Positions 46,296 to 58,000 of a stretch of 64,000 bases of DNA are shown in pieces. Under the pieces are notes generated by a model that saw only the letters and a program-made list of their open reading frames with translations, was not told the DNA's origin and searched no databases. The stretch spans positions 3,844,001 to 3,908,000 of the forward strand of contig NC_069095.1 in NCBI RefSeq assembly GCF_947172395.1, read 5' to 3'. Each line of letters begins with the position of its first letter. The first letter of the stretch is position 1. Source of the DNA: Bicyclus anynana (taxonomy: Eukaryota; Arthropoda; Insecta; Lepidoptera; Nymphalidae). The translations under genes were made by a program, and so were the position numbers.

Positions 46296-48221
46296 TAATT
46301 TTGTATATGATCATGTTCGTCCACATAACTTCAATATTTTTCTAACAACTCCTTCTTGTGAGAAAGAAACTTTTTGATAAAACTGATCTATTGTACACTT
46401 GAACGAATTAAATTTTACTACGATAAATAAAAACAGAAAGTAAATGAAAATATTAGAAACTCAATTATTTTGTAAAATGTCAAAGAATTAACAAAATACG
46501 TCTCTCTGTGGTTGTGTCACAGAATTTTCAAAGATCTAATGTAAAATCATAGACAACATTTGCTTGAAACTCCAGTCACCTAGGGGCTCTCCAGTAGTTT
46601 GTTTATGAAATGCAATGAAGGATGATTCAATAGTCAGCCCCTGGGTGAATACTGAATATTGGTTTGTGGGGGATTGTTCACTTCACGACTATGAATTCCA
46701 GGGTAAGTCCGTGCGCCAAATTGCCCGTGTTGAGATCACCGGTGCAATTGCCATTCCCTAATCGAGATCGATGTAAAATAACACTTTATTCAAAATCAAC
46801 AAAACATAAAAACCACAAAAGTTTCAGAACCAATTGTTTATACAAAAACAATAAAAACTTCATCATTTGAATAACAATGTTAATTGTTTTTCACGAATGT
46901 TAATGATAACGAATGATAATGAAATGACAATTACTTGTTATTGTGAGTTCTGTAAATAAAATGATGAATTTTTTAAATTTTAATTCAAATATAGGTACTA
47001 CTTACCTATACTTTTTTTATCATGTTTTGATATTTCACTCAAAACGGCTCATTCGTTCGACGTGAAACTTATACGTATAAAAGTAGGTTTATATTACAAC
47101 AAGAGTAGTAAGATTTTGATCATTAAATAAATTACAAGATATTAAAGAAAACCGTAGCTATTGACGATTCATGTCAAAGTAAAGAAAAATTTATTGTCAA
47201 AAGTCGTTGACACTTGTAACATGTAGCCACAATAGCCAGCCATAAGATAAATCGAAGGAGTTAAGTATCAATTTTCAAAAGACTGCGCAGAACATATTGT
47301 AGGTAAAGATCGTGAAGTCGATTACGAGCGGCGAATCACAATCTCCCCACAATGCACTACTAGGGGCTCCTCTGTTCACGTGTTAAATCTCTCCAATTTA
47401 CACGCAACACAACCACGTCAGCGAAGTTTGTAAATCTCTAACAAAACACTCTAATGGTTAAATTGCGCATTAAAGCTGCAAGGATTATCACTTTGATATG
47501 TTGTACAAATCGCTTTAACACGCATCATAATGTATGCAATAGCTCATTAGATATTAAACAGATACATTAAGGTTTGTTTTCGTTGTAAGTGTACATTACC
47601 CATTAGTATACTTATCATCACGATTGCATTACCTGTAACAAAAAAAAACAAAATTAATTAGTTAAACTAGTAACTACGAGTAACATCAAAATCATTGAAC
47701 AGTAATTTTAATTGTTACTTCTACATAGGCTTTCAAGCAGGATGTTAATTAGAAAATTACGTGGGAATTTATTAATAGGCCGCCGGTGTACCCGATTAGA
47801 TAACAAACTAGTTCATTAGCCGTTCGGGTTGGCAGTGCGATCGTGTGTAAATATCGTCTTTATGTGGTTCACATTAAAGTTGAAATTTGTGTTTATTGTG
47901 CTATAGGAATCCAGTAAAGTTAAAACAGACATAATGTAAGTCCGCAGAATACTATCGTCGCAGCACTTATTTTATCACTCGGCGTCTTCGCTGCGCTAGT
48001 CGCTAGAGCTAGACGCTAGTAGCGTCGCGAAATGAATACGCCAGCTCCTTTTAAGTAAAAGCAATAAAGGCCTTGCCCCCTGCCTCTATGAGAGGAGATA
48101 TGGAACTTACAACTACCACGATGTACCAATGTAGGCAGGCTTACGGTGATTATTTTCAAAGCGTTTGCGATTGTAGAAAGAGAATCAACGTGCCACATGT
48201 CTACAGACCCTTTTTAGGCCA
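46296..48221. other. AT-rich intergenic DNA
   Basis: No gene. Unique GC-richer stretches at about 46560-46770 and 47740-48060 are candidate regulatory DNA. Confidence 0.35.
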
Positions 48222-48466
48222 GGTTCGATTTCTAACTGGGCCAACTGAGGTTTTCATAATTGGTCCAGGTGTAGCTGGTGGGAGGCTTCGGCTGTGGCTA
48301 GTACTCTACCAGTAAAGGCGGTACCGCCAAGCGATTTAGCAGTCCGGTACGATGTCGTGTAGAAACCGAAATGGGTGTAGATTTTTGTAGCCGCTTTCAT
48401 CTTAGATTGCAACATCACTTACCATCAGGTGAGATTGCAGTCAAGAGCTAACTTAAAAAAAAAATC
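48222..48466 (+). mobile_element. SINE family B, copy with B box retained
   Basis: Begins near the B box (AGGTTCGATTTCTAACTGGG), continues GCTGGTGGGAGGCTTCGGCT and GTACGATGTCGTGTAGAAAC, and ends AGTCAAGAGCTAACTT with an A-run. Confidence 0.85.
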
Positions 48467-48911
48467 AAGAACCTGTATTGTTTCTACTTAAAGCACAAGC
48501 ACATAATAATAATCCACGTGTCTGCTTACACACCTTAAACTGTTGGACCAATTTCGATGTTAAATAATAAAAAAATAAGTACTCGTAGATTAGACACTTT
48601 GGAAAAAAACATTAGGGGTGAAATAATGAGGGATGATTGTTTTTATGGTATACCTATAAATTTTAACCATATAGAATAGCATAGGCAATTCTATATAAAC
48701 ACTGAGTAAGGTGCAATTAAAATCTAAAATCTATTCCTCAGCCACGTTTCACGACAGAGATCTCACGTTTTTCATAGATCTTCTATTGCTATAACCGCAG
48801 TCAAAGGTTAAATGTCGCTGTGCGATGTCATGCAGAGCTGATAATGCATTTGTGTGTAAAGTGTGTGTTTTTACTTTAAGAATACAAAAACTTTGTTGTG
48901 GAACATCACTA
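48467..48911. other. AT-rich intergenic DNA
   Basis: Nothing recognised. Confidence 0.3.
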
Positions 48912-49050
48912 TACACGTAGACGTCCACTTATCCGCATCGTACGTATCGTTTGATATCGGATGCATCGCATCAAACGGATTTTTGATTTTATGGTAGATG
49001 AAATCCGATCGATGCGCTCGGTAGATGAAATCAGTGGACGCCTACCATTA
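48912..49050. mobile_element. Short fold-back MITE, copy 1
   Basis: The left end reads GTAGACGTCCACTTATCCGC and the right end ATCAGTGGACGCCTACC, reverse complements in their outer 17 or so bases. Inner sequence has CGATGC-type repeats and GGTAGATGAAATC twice. No coding capacity. Confidence 0.7.
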
Positions 49051-49059
49051 TGAGCCATT

Positions 49060-49308
49060 TTTAGCTGCGCACTACTAGGCCAGCTCCTCCTCCGTATAGG
49101 AGAGGGGATTTGAGACTTAGGCCTTAATTGAAACTTGTCGGGCTTAGAGTGATAAAGTTAATACTTTAAATAAATTTACCCAACTCTAGGCTGAGGATTT
49201 TTACTGAAAATTTCTTGGAAAAAAGAAACGCTATATAACAAAGCTGGACCCAAGACTTGAACCCAGGATCTAGTCATCCGAAGCCCCATATGATGACCAT
49301 CGAGCCAG
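49060..49308 (-). mobile_element. SINE family C between two MITE copies
   Basis: The minus-strand head has GACTAGATCCTGGGTTCAAG (B-box like); the plus strand reads AAATTTCTTGGAAAAAAG and TCCTCCGTATAGGAGAGGGG. Diverged. Confidence 0.55.
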
Positions 49309-49357
49309 ATATTTGTGGAATACTTGAAGATAAAAAAGGAGGTAGCGTGATTAAGTC

Positions 49358-49471
49358 TTATGGTAGGCGTCCACTGATCCGCATCGTATCAAACTGATTT
49401 TTAATTTTACGGTAGATAAAATCCGTTCGATGCGATACGTCCGATGCGGAGCTGTGGACGCCAGCCGTAAG
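49358..49471. mobile_element. Short fold-back MITE, copy 2
   Basis: The left end TTATGGTAGGCGTCCACTGA and the right end (reverse complement TTACGGCTGGCGTCCACAG) form a terminal inverted repeat of about 30 bp, shared with 48912-49050. Confidence 0.75.
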
Positions 49472-50489
49472 GATAATGATTTTCTGGATTTTCACAGTGA
49501 TTGATGTATGAATGAAACGCTTTACAATTCTCGGCATCATCGTTAAAAAAATATCAACCATATATAGATAAAAGAGATATCAACCATACAATCGAGTGTC
49601 GTTGATGAAAAATATTATACACTACATTTTCATTACAACACTTTTATTGAATGAAATCATCCTCTCAATTTACACAAAATATCAATATAGAAGACCAATC
49701 ATTTAACTTCGTACTATATATGAATCGGGGCTTGCTATAAATGTTCTATGTACTACAAGCTGTTAAGATTACTACCCCTATGAGGAGAAAACCCTGACCA
49801 AAGCATCTTAATAAACCTACTGTACAAATCATTTATTGCTATTAAAATTAAATGCAAAGTTTACACGGCTGTTATATTATTTTTATCATTTAAATGCACT
49901 GTCCTAAGTTTAAAAGTCTTAAATTTAGTTTCCAACATAATATGACCCATACTAACAAGGCGCGTTAAATAAAAGCCTTCAAATAACACAGCCGCCTCAG
50001 AAGTACACGAGTACTTACGAAGGAAGTGTAGACTGTAGTTTGTAAGGGAGTGATGAGTAGCGAACAATACGCCGGGGCTCGTTCGGGGGCGGGATTGACG
50101 CGTGGTTGAGGAATGATCACCGGCGTGGAAATGACGACTTAATGGATTATACGTGTCCACCGACGTCGAGATAAGTGTCGCGGGTATCGGCCCTGTCGCC
50201 GGAGATTACGTACCGAAATTACAAAAATTAATAACATAATGGAAATCAACGAGGGAATCGTTATACGCGCGATGAACCATCGTGATAAAGCAAAATATAG
50301 ATGATAAATTATTACGCGCCAGTTATTAGATAATATTAAATGTTGAATTATTTACTCTGATAAATAATTTAAATTGTGTAATGAAATGTTTAGGTATTTG
50401 TATTAAAGTTTAGTGCGTATTACATTAAAATCATTAAATTGCTGCTTAATGTTCTTTTCACGGGTTAAATTTTGTTTGCTTATATGACA
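49472..50489. other. Intergenic DNA with a GC-rich block at 50030-50280
   Basis: No gene. The block is unique here and CpG-richer than its flanks; candidate regulatory DNA. A 99-codon minus frame at 49861-50160 has no motif. Confidence 0.35.
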
Positions 50490-50673
50490 CTAGAAAGTGA
50501 ATGAAAAATATCGTGAAGAAACCTGCGTACCTGCGATTTCTCTTAATTCTCTACGTGTGCGAAGTCTGCCAATTCGCATATGGTGGACTATTGGCCTAAC
50601 CACTCTCATTCTGAGAGGAGACTTGTGCTCAACAGTGAGCCGAAAATGGGTTGCTAATGATGATTATGATGAG
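50490..50673 (+). mobile_element. SINE family A, 3' two-thirds
   Basis: Matches AATATCGTGAAGAAACCTGC, TCTGAGAGGAGACTTGTGCT and CAGTGAGCCGAAAATGGGTT, with a GATGATTATGATGA tail. Confidence 0.8.
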
Positions 50674-52756
50674 ATTATGGACTCGTATTAGAACTTTTGA
50701 AGAGAAACTATTCCGTCGACCCGCTGGACTATTGTCGTACTTTCCTCCTCCAATCCTAACACAATTTTCTGACTAGTTGGGATGGCAATGGCAATATTGT
50801 TCATAAATAAATTGTCATATTTAAAAAAATATGGCAAAAAAAATAAAGTTACGTACTACTGGTATCTACTTTCTCGGAAACAATCACTCACATTCATAAC
50901 CTAACCCTAAACCTAAACCTAAACTCGAACTCAGGACTCAACCTCATGATCTAATGATCCGTAGATCCAACATGATCATAAACTAACCGCCGGATGAACG
51001 AGGCAGTTACAAGACTAACGCTAACTGTGATCGTTTAAGTGACCTCTACCTTTCATAATAGTTTCACTTGGAACTGTATTTACATAGTAAGATGGCTTTA
51101 ACAATCAATTTACAAGTACGTAATGCGGTTGGGTGTATAATTTTCTGCATTCAACAAAACAATAACTTATTACACGGGCAGAGCAGAGGTCTTCCATGAA
51201 TCATGAAGGCAAGCGCCTGACCCACATCAGAACCTACGCACTATCATCTCGGGTAGGTTTGCCAGATAGACTGCAATTCCCGGGATATTTTGACGTGTCA
51301 CTATTTCATTTAACATTTAACATCTACGTTTAAAGAATATTAGGTTCAAATTGTACTCTTCTTGGACGTCAGAAGTATTTGGGCAAGACGTTGAAATATA
51401 TAATAACTATTATAAATATGTAATTATTAGGCACATCATTTGAACTTGTCTGACTTGTATATTATTTTTATTTTTAGATGTAATTATATAACCATAGGAC
51501 ATTAAAGAACATGACATTTTGTAGTTTAAGAATAGTTTAATTCCTGTAGCACTAGCATTAGGATTTCCCCATGTATAAGTTTATGAATGATTCTGGTTGC
51601 CATTGTAGGTATATGTAATGAATAAAATAAATATAATATAAGACGACGTTTACCAACCTGTTTACTGGATGAAAATATTTTTATATAAATTAAACGTATT
51701 AAATCAAAAGATTTTCCTAAAAATATCAGTACGTTTATTTTTCAGCTTGATAAAAATACATCCTTTACATCCTGTAACAAGCACGGTGAAGGTCGGCATA
51801 TATACGGGATCTTAGACAAACTGTTTGTTAGTATCTATTAAGATAGGTAAAGTATAAAATATGAGAAAACGAAATGGTTACATGTTAAGCACAATATACC
51901 TACATTTTGTACTTAGTGATATTTTTAAAGAAAAATTAAATGTAATGTTATGTGAAGTAAATTATTTCATTAATTTTCGAGGCATCATGATAAAGGTAAT
52001 ATAACAGAGACAATCCCCGACATATCAAAGTCGTGGTTACCACAGCACCGACAGTTGCGTGACGACTTGGAGCGTCGTAAATTGAATACGGACACTTCGT
52101 TATAACGAGCTATGGATAACAACCATCTAACATACGTTAAACAGCCAACAATAACCCACGATTTACCGGCAATCTTTTCTTTTATAAAATACACGCTACG
52201 CCTCTCCACTTACGACAAAAAGTCAAAGGATCACCCGCTGATCTTTTGTGGTATCGAGACGCGGGACAAACGACCCGTAGGACCCCGTGTGATATATTGA
52301 TTCAATATTACAGCGAAGGACCAGATTCCCATTACAAAACCATTTGCGCTATTTGTGTACAGGAAAGGTGCAAATCAGATGGTCAAGGTTCCGCCTCCTG
52401 TACAATAGGTGGGATGGCATTTTCGCTTACGACATGTCACCAAAATATTTATTGCTACTTGCACTCAAAAAAGATTTAGGTTCAGTATATCTAGAATAAT
52501 ATTTCAACTACTATGACGGCTTAGGCATACTTCACTCAGTACAAATATTTGAAGCTATAAAAAAAGAATGCTAGATGTACTAAATGTTACAATTCACTAT
52601 TGCCGGGATGGAAATTTCATTTCTGTCTCTCAAAAAGTTTAAAGTGTTTATTAAACGCAAGCTGCTAGGAAAGTCTTAATATAGTGTTAATGATTAAATA
52701 AATGATAAAAAAGCTTGGTGTTAAACTGCACCATACCATTGTGTACGTACGTAATA
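50674..52756. other. Intergenic DNA
   Basis: No gene. A short run of CCTAA/CCTAAA units lies near 50900-50922. GC-richer unique sequence at 51990-52330 is candidate regulatory DNA. Confidence 0.35.

Positions 52757-52796
<40 letters not shown>
52757..52796. repeat. (TA)n microsatellite
   Basis: About 40 bp of alternating T and A. Confidence 0.95.
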
Positions 52797-52797
<1 letters not shown>

Positions 52798-53023
52798 AGT
52801 TTGTAAAATGCTGGTAAAAAAAGGAACCTTGGCTGAGTTTGTTGTGGGCTCTGTAGTGCTAGTAAACAAAGCCTAATTGAAATAAATGAATGTTGATTTG
52901 ATTTGATTTGTGTGATTCACTGTATTTCTGAATACAAAAAATCCGTTTCAAATTTTTTTTAACAAACATTATTATTATTTAATTTATTTGTTTAAATTGA
53001 CCCTATGCATGAAAATGATAATT

Positions 53024-53080
53024 TCCAAATTACTAAAATTACAAATAAAAGTACTTCTTATGTAATTTTAGTAATTTGGA
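53024..53080. repeat. Perfect 20-bp hairpin with 17-nt loop
   Basis: Arms TCCAAATTACTAAAATTACA at 53024-53043 and its exact reverse complement at 53061-53080. Confidence 0.85.
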
Positions 53081-54399
53081 GAAAGCAAACATGTCAGCTG
53101 TCAATGAGCTTGTTTGCTGTCATATTATTACATCAGCTGCAAGCGACCGCAAACAATTGCATTTGGCATTATTCTCCAAAACCAGGTAAAGCAATTTGCG
53201 TCCGAGCAGGCCAGAGGCGCGTTTGGTGAGCTACTTGATTTTTTACAATGCCCTAACGTAATATTATCTGCCGAAGGATAACAGAGGATACAAATGAATA
53301 ATGACTCGAGATTAGATGAGTAACAGAGTACCTTCAAAGAAATTTAGACAAGGTATACATACAATTCAGTAACTTAATGCGTCTGGATTTTGTGTCTAAA
53401 CTAATATCATTGTTTACTTTTTTACAATTTAAGTCATACAACTACTCGACTGATTTTAAAATTCATTCACCATTAGATTGCTACTCTTTACCTAGTACAT
53501 ACATATACTGTATTTTATTTCCGTAATCCGATTTGCGTTAAATAAGTAGGTTAGGTATGTCACAAATACCAAAATGATTAGGGACTTTTCTCATGCAAAT
53601 GCCGAATTCACTAATAAATTGAAATGTTTACAAGTATAAGTTTATGTTTAAATATCTATCAAAGCATAAAATAAATATTTTGAAGAAACAATAAAAACTA
53701 TCCAGGAATTTATTAATAGGAGCCGGTTAATAAAATATAGGTAATTAATAAGAGATACGAATTATTTTAAACGCGTTTTCTTTAAAGCCCTTCCACAGTT
53801 TACTTAATCAGACGGTTCGTACAAAAATTAATGCCTTTACTAAACACATAATGTCTAGATGTTTAATTTGATTACGGGTTTCATTCCACATAATGGCGAG
53901 AAATTGTATCAAAATCGTTTAACTTAAATAAAGGGTCTGCATTCTAAGAAACTGCAATTTAGTTAAACCAATTTGCTGTAGGAGTGGCATGTAGAATTTG
54001 TTTGCATAAAAGAGAAACTTTACTTTACTATACTATATTAACTTTACTATACTAATATATATAATATAGTTAGTTTCTAAAATAAATTTAAATTTTGTAT
54101 CTGTTTAAAAAATCGTTAAAAATTATTACACGGTCTAAATATATAAAATCAATTGAAAAATAAACAATCTTCAACTAACTAAACCTATAGCGGTTTAGTT
54201 TAACAGTTAACTTCGAGAAAGGTACAATTTAATACATTTATTGAAATTGGTTTTACAAATTGTACCAACATAATAAAATTTAATCGGCACTTACACCTAA
54301 AAACACGCGCCGTCATGGCTATTAGTTTATTGCTGAAAATTAAAATAATGAGGCAAAATAACTTATCATTTCATTAAGTATGATGAGTAAACAGTATCG
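53081..54399. other. AT-rich DNA upstream of the Toll promoter
   Basis: No gene or repeat family recognised. An imperfect palindromic ACTTTACTATACTA repeat lies near 54018-54060. Confidence 0.35.
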
Positions 54400-54801
54400 C
54401 AGCTTTCTTCAATCGTTCGCAATACAATTCTATCAACGTAACGTCGAGCGAACGCAGCAATGCGCGAGCTCACTACCTGGGCAGCTGTAGAACTCCCCAC
54501 CGAGCTCTGCGAGCTTACCCCGCGAGCACTGCTCCATCTCGCTCCCACTCATTCCAACGAAAGCACGCCCGAGCCGTACAAAAAGCGGTTTTCATACCCA
54601 CCGTTGTGTGTAACATGTCCATGTGTGCGTTCAGTGTATTTTTCTGACAGGCTCTTTCGTGAAACGAGTAGAGCGAAAGGTAAAGCATTACACGAGGCGG
54701 ATAGAACGTTTTAGCCCCGGGCGTCGATTTACCTGTTGGAACGCGTGAACCGGCACGGCCTTGTGCGCGAGCGCAGCGCAGGTTTTACTTTACTCCGAGT
54801 C
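54400..54801 (+). promoter_or_regulatory. Candidate core promoter region of the Toll gene
   Basis: Base composition rises in GC compared with the AT-rich sequence before 54400. TCAGT initiator-like motifs occur at 54631-54635 and 54800-54804. No convincing TATA box or downstream promoter element at the canonical distance was found. An 84-codon ORF beginning near 54460 has no recognisable domain and most likely lies upstream of, or within, the leader by chance. Confidence 0.35.
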
Positions 54802-55038
54802 AGTTCCACCCCAGACTTCGGCGCGGTCGGGCGCGTCACGTCACTCGTCATCGAGCAGCGAGCACGATCTTGTCCAATTAGTGCTTACGCGGAATAAGAG
54901 TTGAGTGGCCGGATAAACGTGTGCGCTGTTTCGGCTCGTTGATGTAATAAAAGTAACACGATTATGTGCGATTCGAGTGATAAATATTAAAAACAAAACT
55001 ATGCATAAGTTAAAGTGAAGTTCAGTGAAAGGGAAACA
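54802..55038 (+). promoter_or_regulatory. 5' leader of the Toll gene with three small upstream ORFs
   Basis: The leader before the 55039 ATG holds three upstream ATGs. The first is an immediate start-stop, ATG TAA, at 54942-54947. The second is an eight-codon ORF at 54964-54990 (MCDSSDKY). The third is a five-codon ORF at 55001-55018 (MHKLK) ending 20 nt before the receptor start. All are closed by their own stops and none is in-frame extended into the receptor. Small upstream ORFs of this kind usually lower or condition translation of the main ORF. The transcript start is assumed from a TCAGT initiator-like motif at 54800-54804, so leader length is inference; the uORFs themselves are directly visible. 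Confidence 0.55.
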
Positions 55039-58000
55039 ATGTGTCTGATTTGGCTCACGAGCGCTATATTGGCGCTTGGCGCTATTTTGCCCGCTTGGAG
55101 TGCTTCTTTGTCGGCAACGACGGGAGCGCGATACCAAGCTCCCGACGAGTGCCGCTGGACTACCGACGACGAGGACTCCGGAGTTGCGCTACAATGTCGA
55201 TTGCGCACGATAAACAGCGAATTAGAAAACACAAACTTCAGTGCCATTCAACCGCATCTCACTGTGCGCCTGCGTCTCGAATGCAGCGATGCGCTTTTCT
55301 TTCAAAGCTCTCTCTCACCCGGAAGCTTTCGTCAGCTAATTGAGTTGCGGGAACTGACAATCGAATACTGCAAAATTGGAAATCTTTCTGATGGAGCGTT
55401 TACGGGTCTCCGTGAACTTAGAAATTTGACAATAAGAACTCACAACACAGATTGGTCCACAATGTCACTCGAGGTCACGCCCACTGCGTTTTCCCGAGAT
55501 GTACAGAACCTAGAACGATTAGACCTCAGTGAAAATAATATGTTGACATTTCCAGAGGGAGCCCTTTGCTCGTTACGGAACCTCGAATATTTGAATGTCA
55601 CTGGTAACAGAATGAGAGACATCAGTCATTTTCAATTTTCAACAGCCCACCGCCATCCGACTGAAAAATGTGGAGACAATTTATTAGTCTTAGACTTGTC
55701 TAGGAATGTTATTGATACGTTGCCACCAGGTCTGCTCTCGGGATTAAGAAGACTACAGAAATTGTATTTGCAAGGAAATGGCCTCAATTCGGTCGCAGAT
55801 AGAGCCTTGGAAGGACTTATATCGTTAACTACAATTAGATTTTCAGACAATCAGCTTACTAGTTTGCCACCTGAGCTATTTAGTGATACGAAAGAATTAA
55901 AAGAAATATACTTGAACAACAATACAATCACTGTACTGGCTCCTGGCTTATTTAGCGATCTTTTACAACTGCTCGTTTTGGATTTATCATATAACGAATT
56001 AACCTCAGATTGGATTAACACTTCTACATTTTCCGGATTAAAACGTCTAGTATTTTTGGACTTTTCTCACAACAGAGTTTCAAAAATGGAAATAGCACTA
56101 TTTAGAGATTTACATAATCTACAAATACTGAAAATGCAAGATAATTTCATTGAACATATCTCCGAAAACGTATTTACATCGCTTGGAAATTTACATACAT
56201 TAATATTATCGAATAATAGACTTACAAACATTGAAAGTTTCTCATTCATGGGCCTGCCTGGTTTATCTGTATTATCAATAGATAGCAACCGAATATCTAA
56301 AATACACCCGAATGCCTTGCGCAACTGCACATCTTTACAAGATTTACATATAAATGGAAATCGATTAGATGAAGTTCCTATAGCCTTAAAAGAAATACCT
56401 CAATTAAAAACCCTTGACCTCGGGGAAAATTTAATAGTAAGCATCGAAAATGCTTCATTTATGACAATGCAACAGATGTACGGATTGAGATTAACTGAAA
56501 ATAATATTGGAAATATCAGTAAGGGCGTCTTCGATAAAATGACATCGCTGAAGATTTTAAACCTCTCAAGAAATAAAATTCACAAAATTGAAGCTGGCGC
56601 TTTTGATGGGAATGTTAACTTACAAGCAATAAGATTGGATGGAAATTACTTGACCGACATTGGCGGACTTTTCGCCAAGTTACCTAATTTGGTATGGTTG
56701 AACATTTCCGATAATCGCCTAGAATGGTTCGATTACGCTATGATTCCAACTGGATTGCAGTGGTTGGACATTCACGCTAACAGAATTGCTGAACTTGGGA
56801 ATTACTTTGAAATTGAATCGCAGCTATCGCTTAGTACTTTCGACGCCAGTTCTAATAGGTTAACGGAGATTACTGGAAGTGCAATACCTAACTCCGTAGA
56901 GATGTTGTACTTGAATGATAATTTGATATCCAAAGTACAGTCGTACACATTTTTCAAGAAACCTAACTTGACAAGGGTCGATCTGTATGGAAATAAAATT
57001 ACAAGTTTAGACCCAAATTCCCTTAGGATATCTGCCGTTCCGCAAGACAAATCAGTGCCGGAATTTTTCATTGGAGGAAACCCATTAGAATGTGATTGCA
57101 CAATGGAGTGGTTACAAAAAATAAATACTGGAAACAGAGCACGAACTCAGCCAAAGTTAATGGACTTGGACAGCATTTACTGTAAACTACTTTACAACCG
57201 TGGTAATGCATACGTGCCATTAGTTGAAGCAGCCCCACACCAGTTTTTGTGTAAATACGACTTCCACTGCTTTGCTCTTTGTCACTGTTGCGATTTTGAC
57301 GCATGTGACTGTGAAATGACGTGTCCAAATAATTGCACATGCTACCACGACCAGTCATGGTCTGCGAACGTTGTGGAATGTTCTAAAGCTGGATACGTTA
57401 ATACATTACCTGAGAGAATACCGATGGAGGCCACGCAACTGTACTTGGATGGGAATGAAATAAAAGTTTTACCAAGTCACGCATTCATTGGTAGAAAGAG
57501 ATTAAAGATATTATATCTAAATTCATCACATATAGAGACTATTCACAATAGAACATTTAATGGATTGAAAGAGTTGGAAGTTCTGCATCTAGATTATAAT
57601 AGTTTGACAGCGGTGGAAGGGCAAGAATTCGACGGCTTAGATAATTTACGTGAATTATACATCAATAATAATAAAATAAAAACAATAGGAAAAGAAATGT
57701 TTAACCATATGTCTCGCTTAAAAATATTACACCTCCATAGCAACAGATTGGTTACTTTAACGGTGTGGCAAATCAATCCTTCAATTACTTCAATCACACT
57801 GTCCGATAACCCTTGGTCATGCGACTGCGAATACACAGAGATGTTCCGGGAATGGACGAAGCGTGTAAGCTCGATAACCGATGTATCAAACATACGATGT
57901 GTGTATTCAAAAACTAATAGCACAGATGTTATCATGTACAATGCAAGTTTACACGACGATACAAATCCAGGTTTCAAAATTATCGAAGAAAATGGTACTA

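Noticed and set aside
46099..46377. 92-residue novel gene
   Set aside because: Contains KLKWQWAGHI and is a frame of the decayed RTE C-terminus.
55015..55038. Receptor start at 55015
   Set aside because: The codon is GTG, not ATG; the first ATG with signal peptide is 55039.
55041..55343. 100-residue alternative-frame ORF in the Toll 5' end
   Set aside because: Shadow of the receptor frame with no domain; the receptor frame has the clear signal peptide and LRRs.
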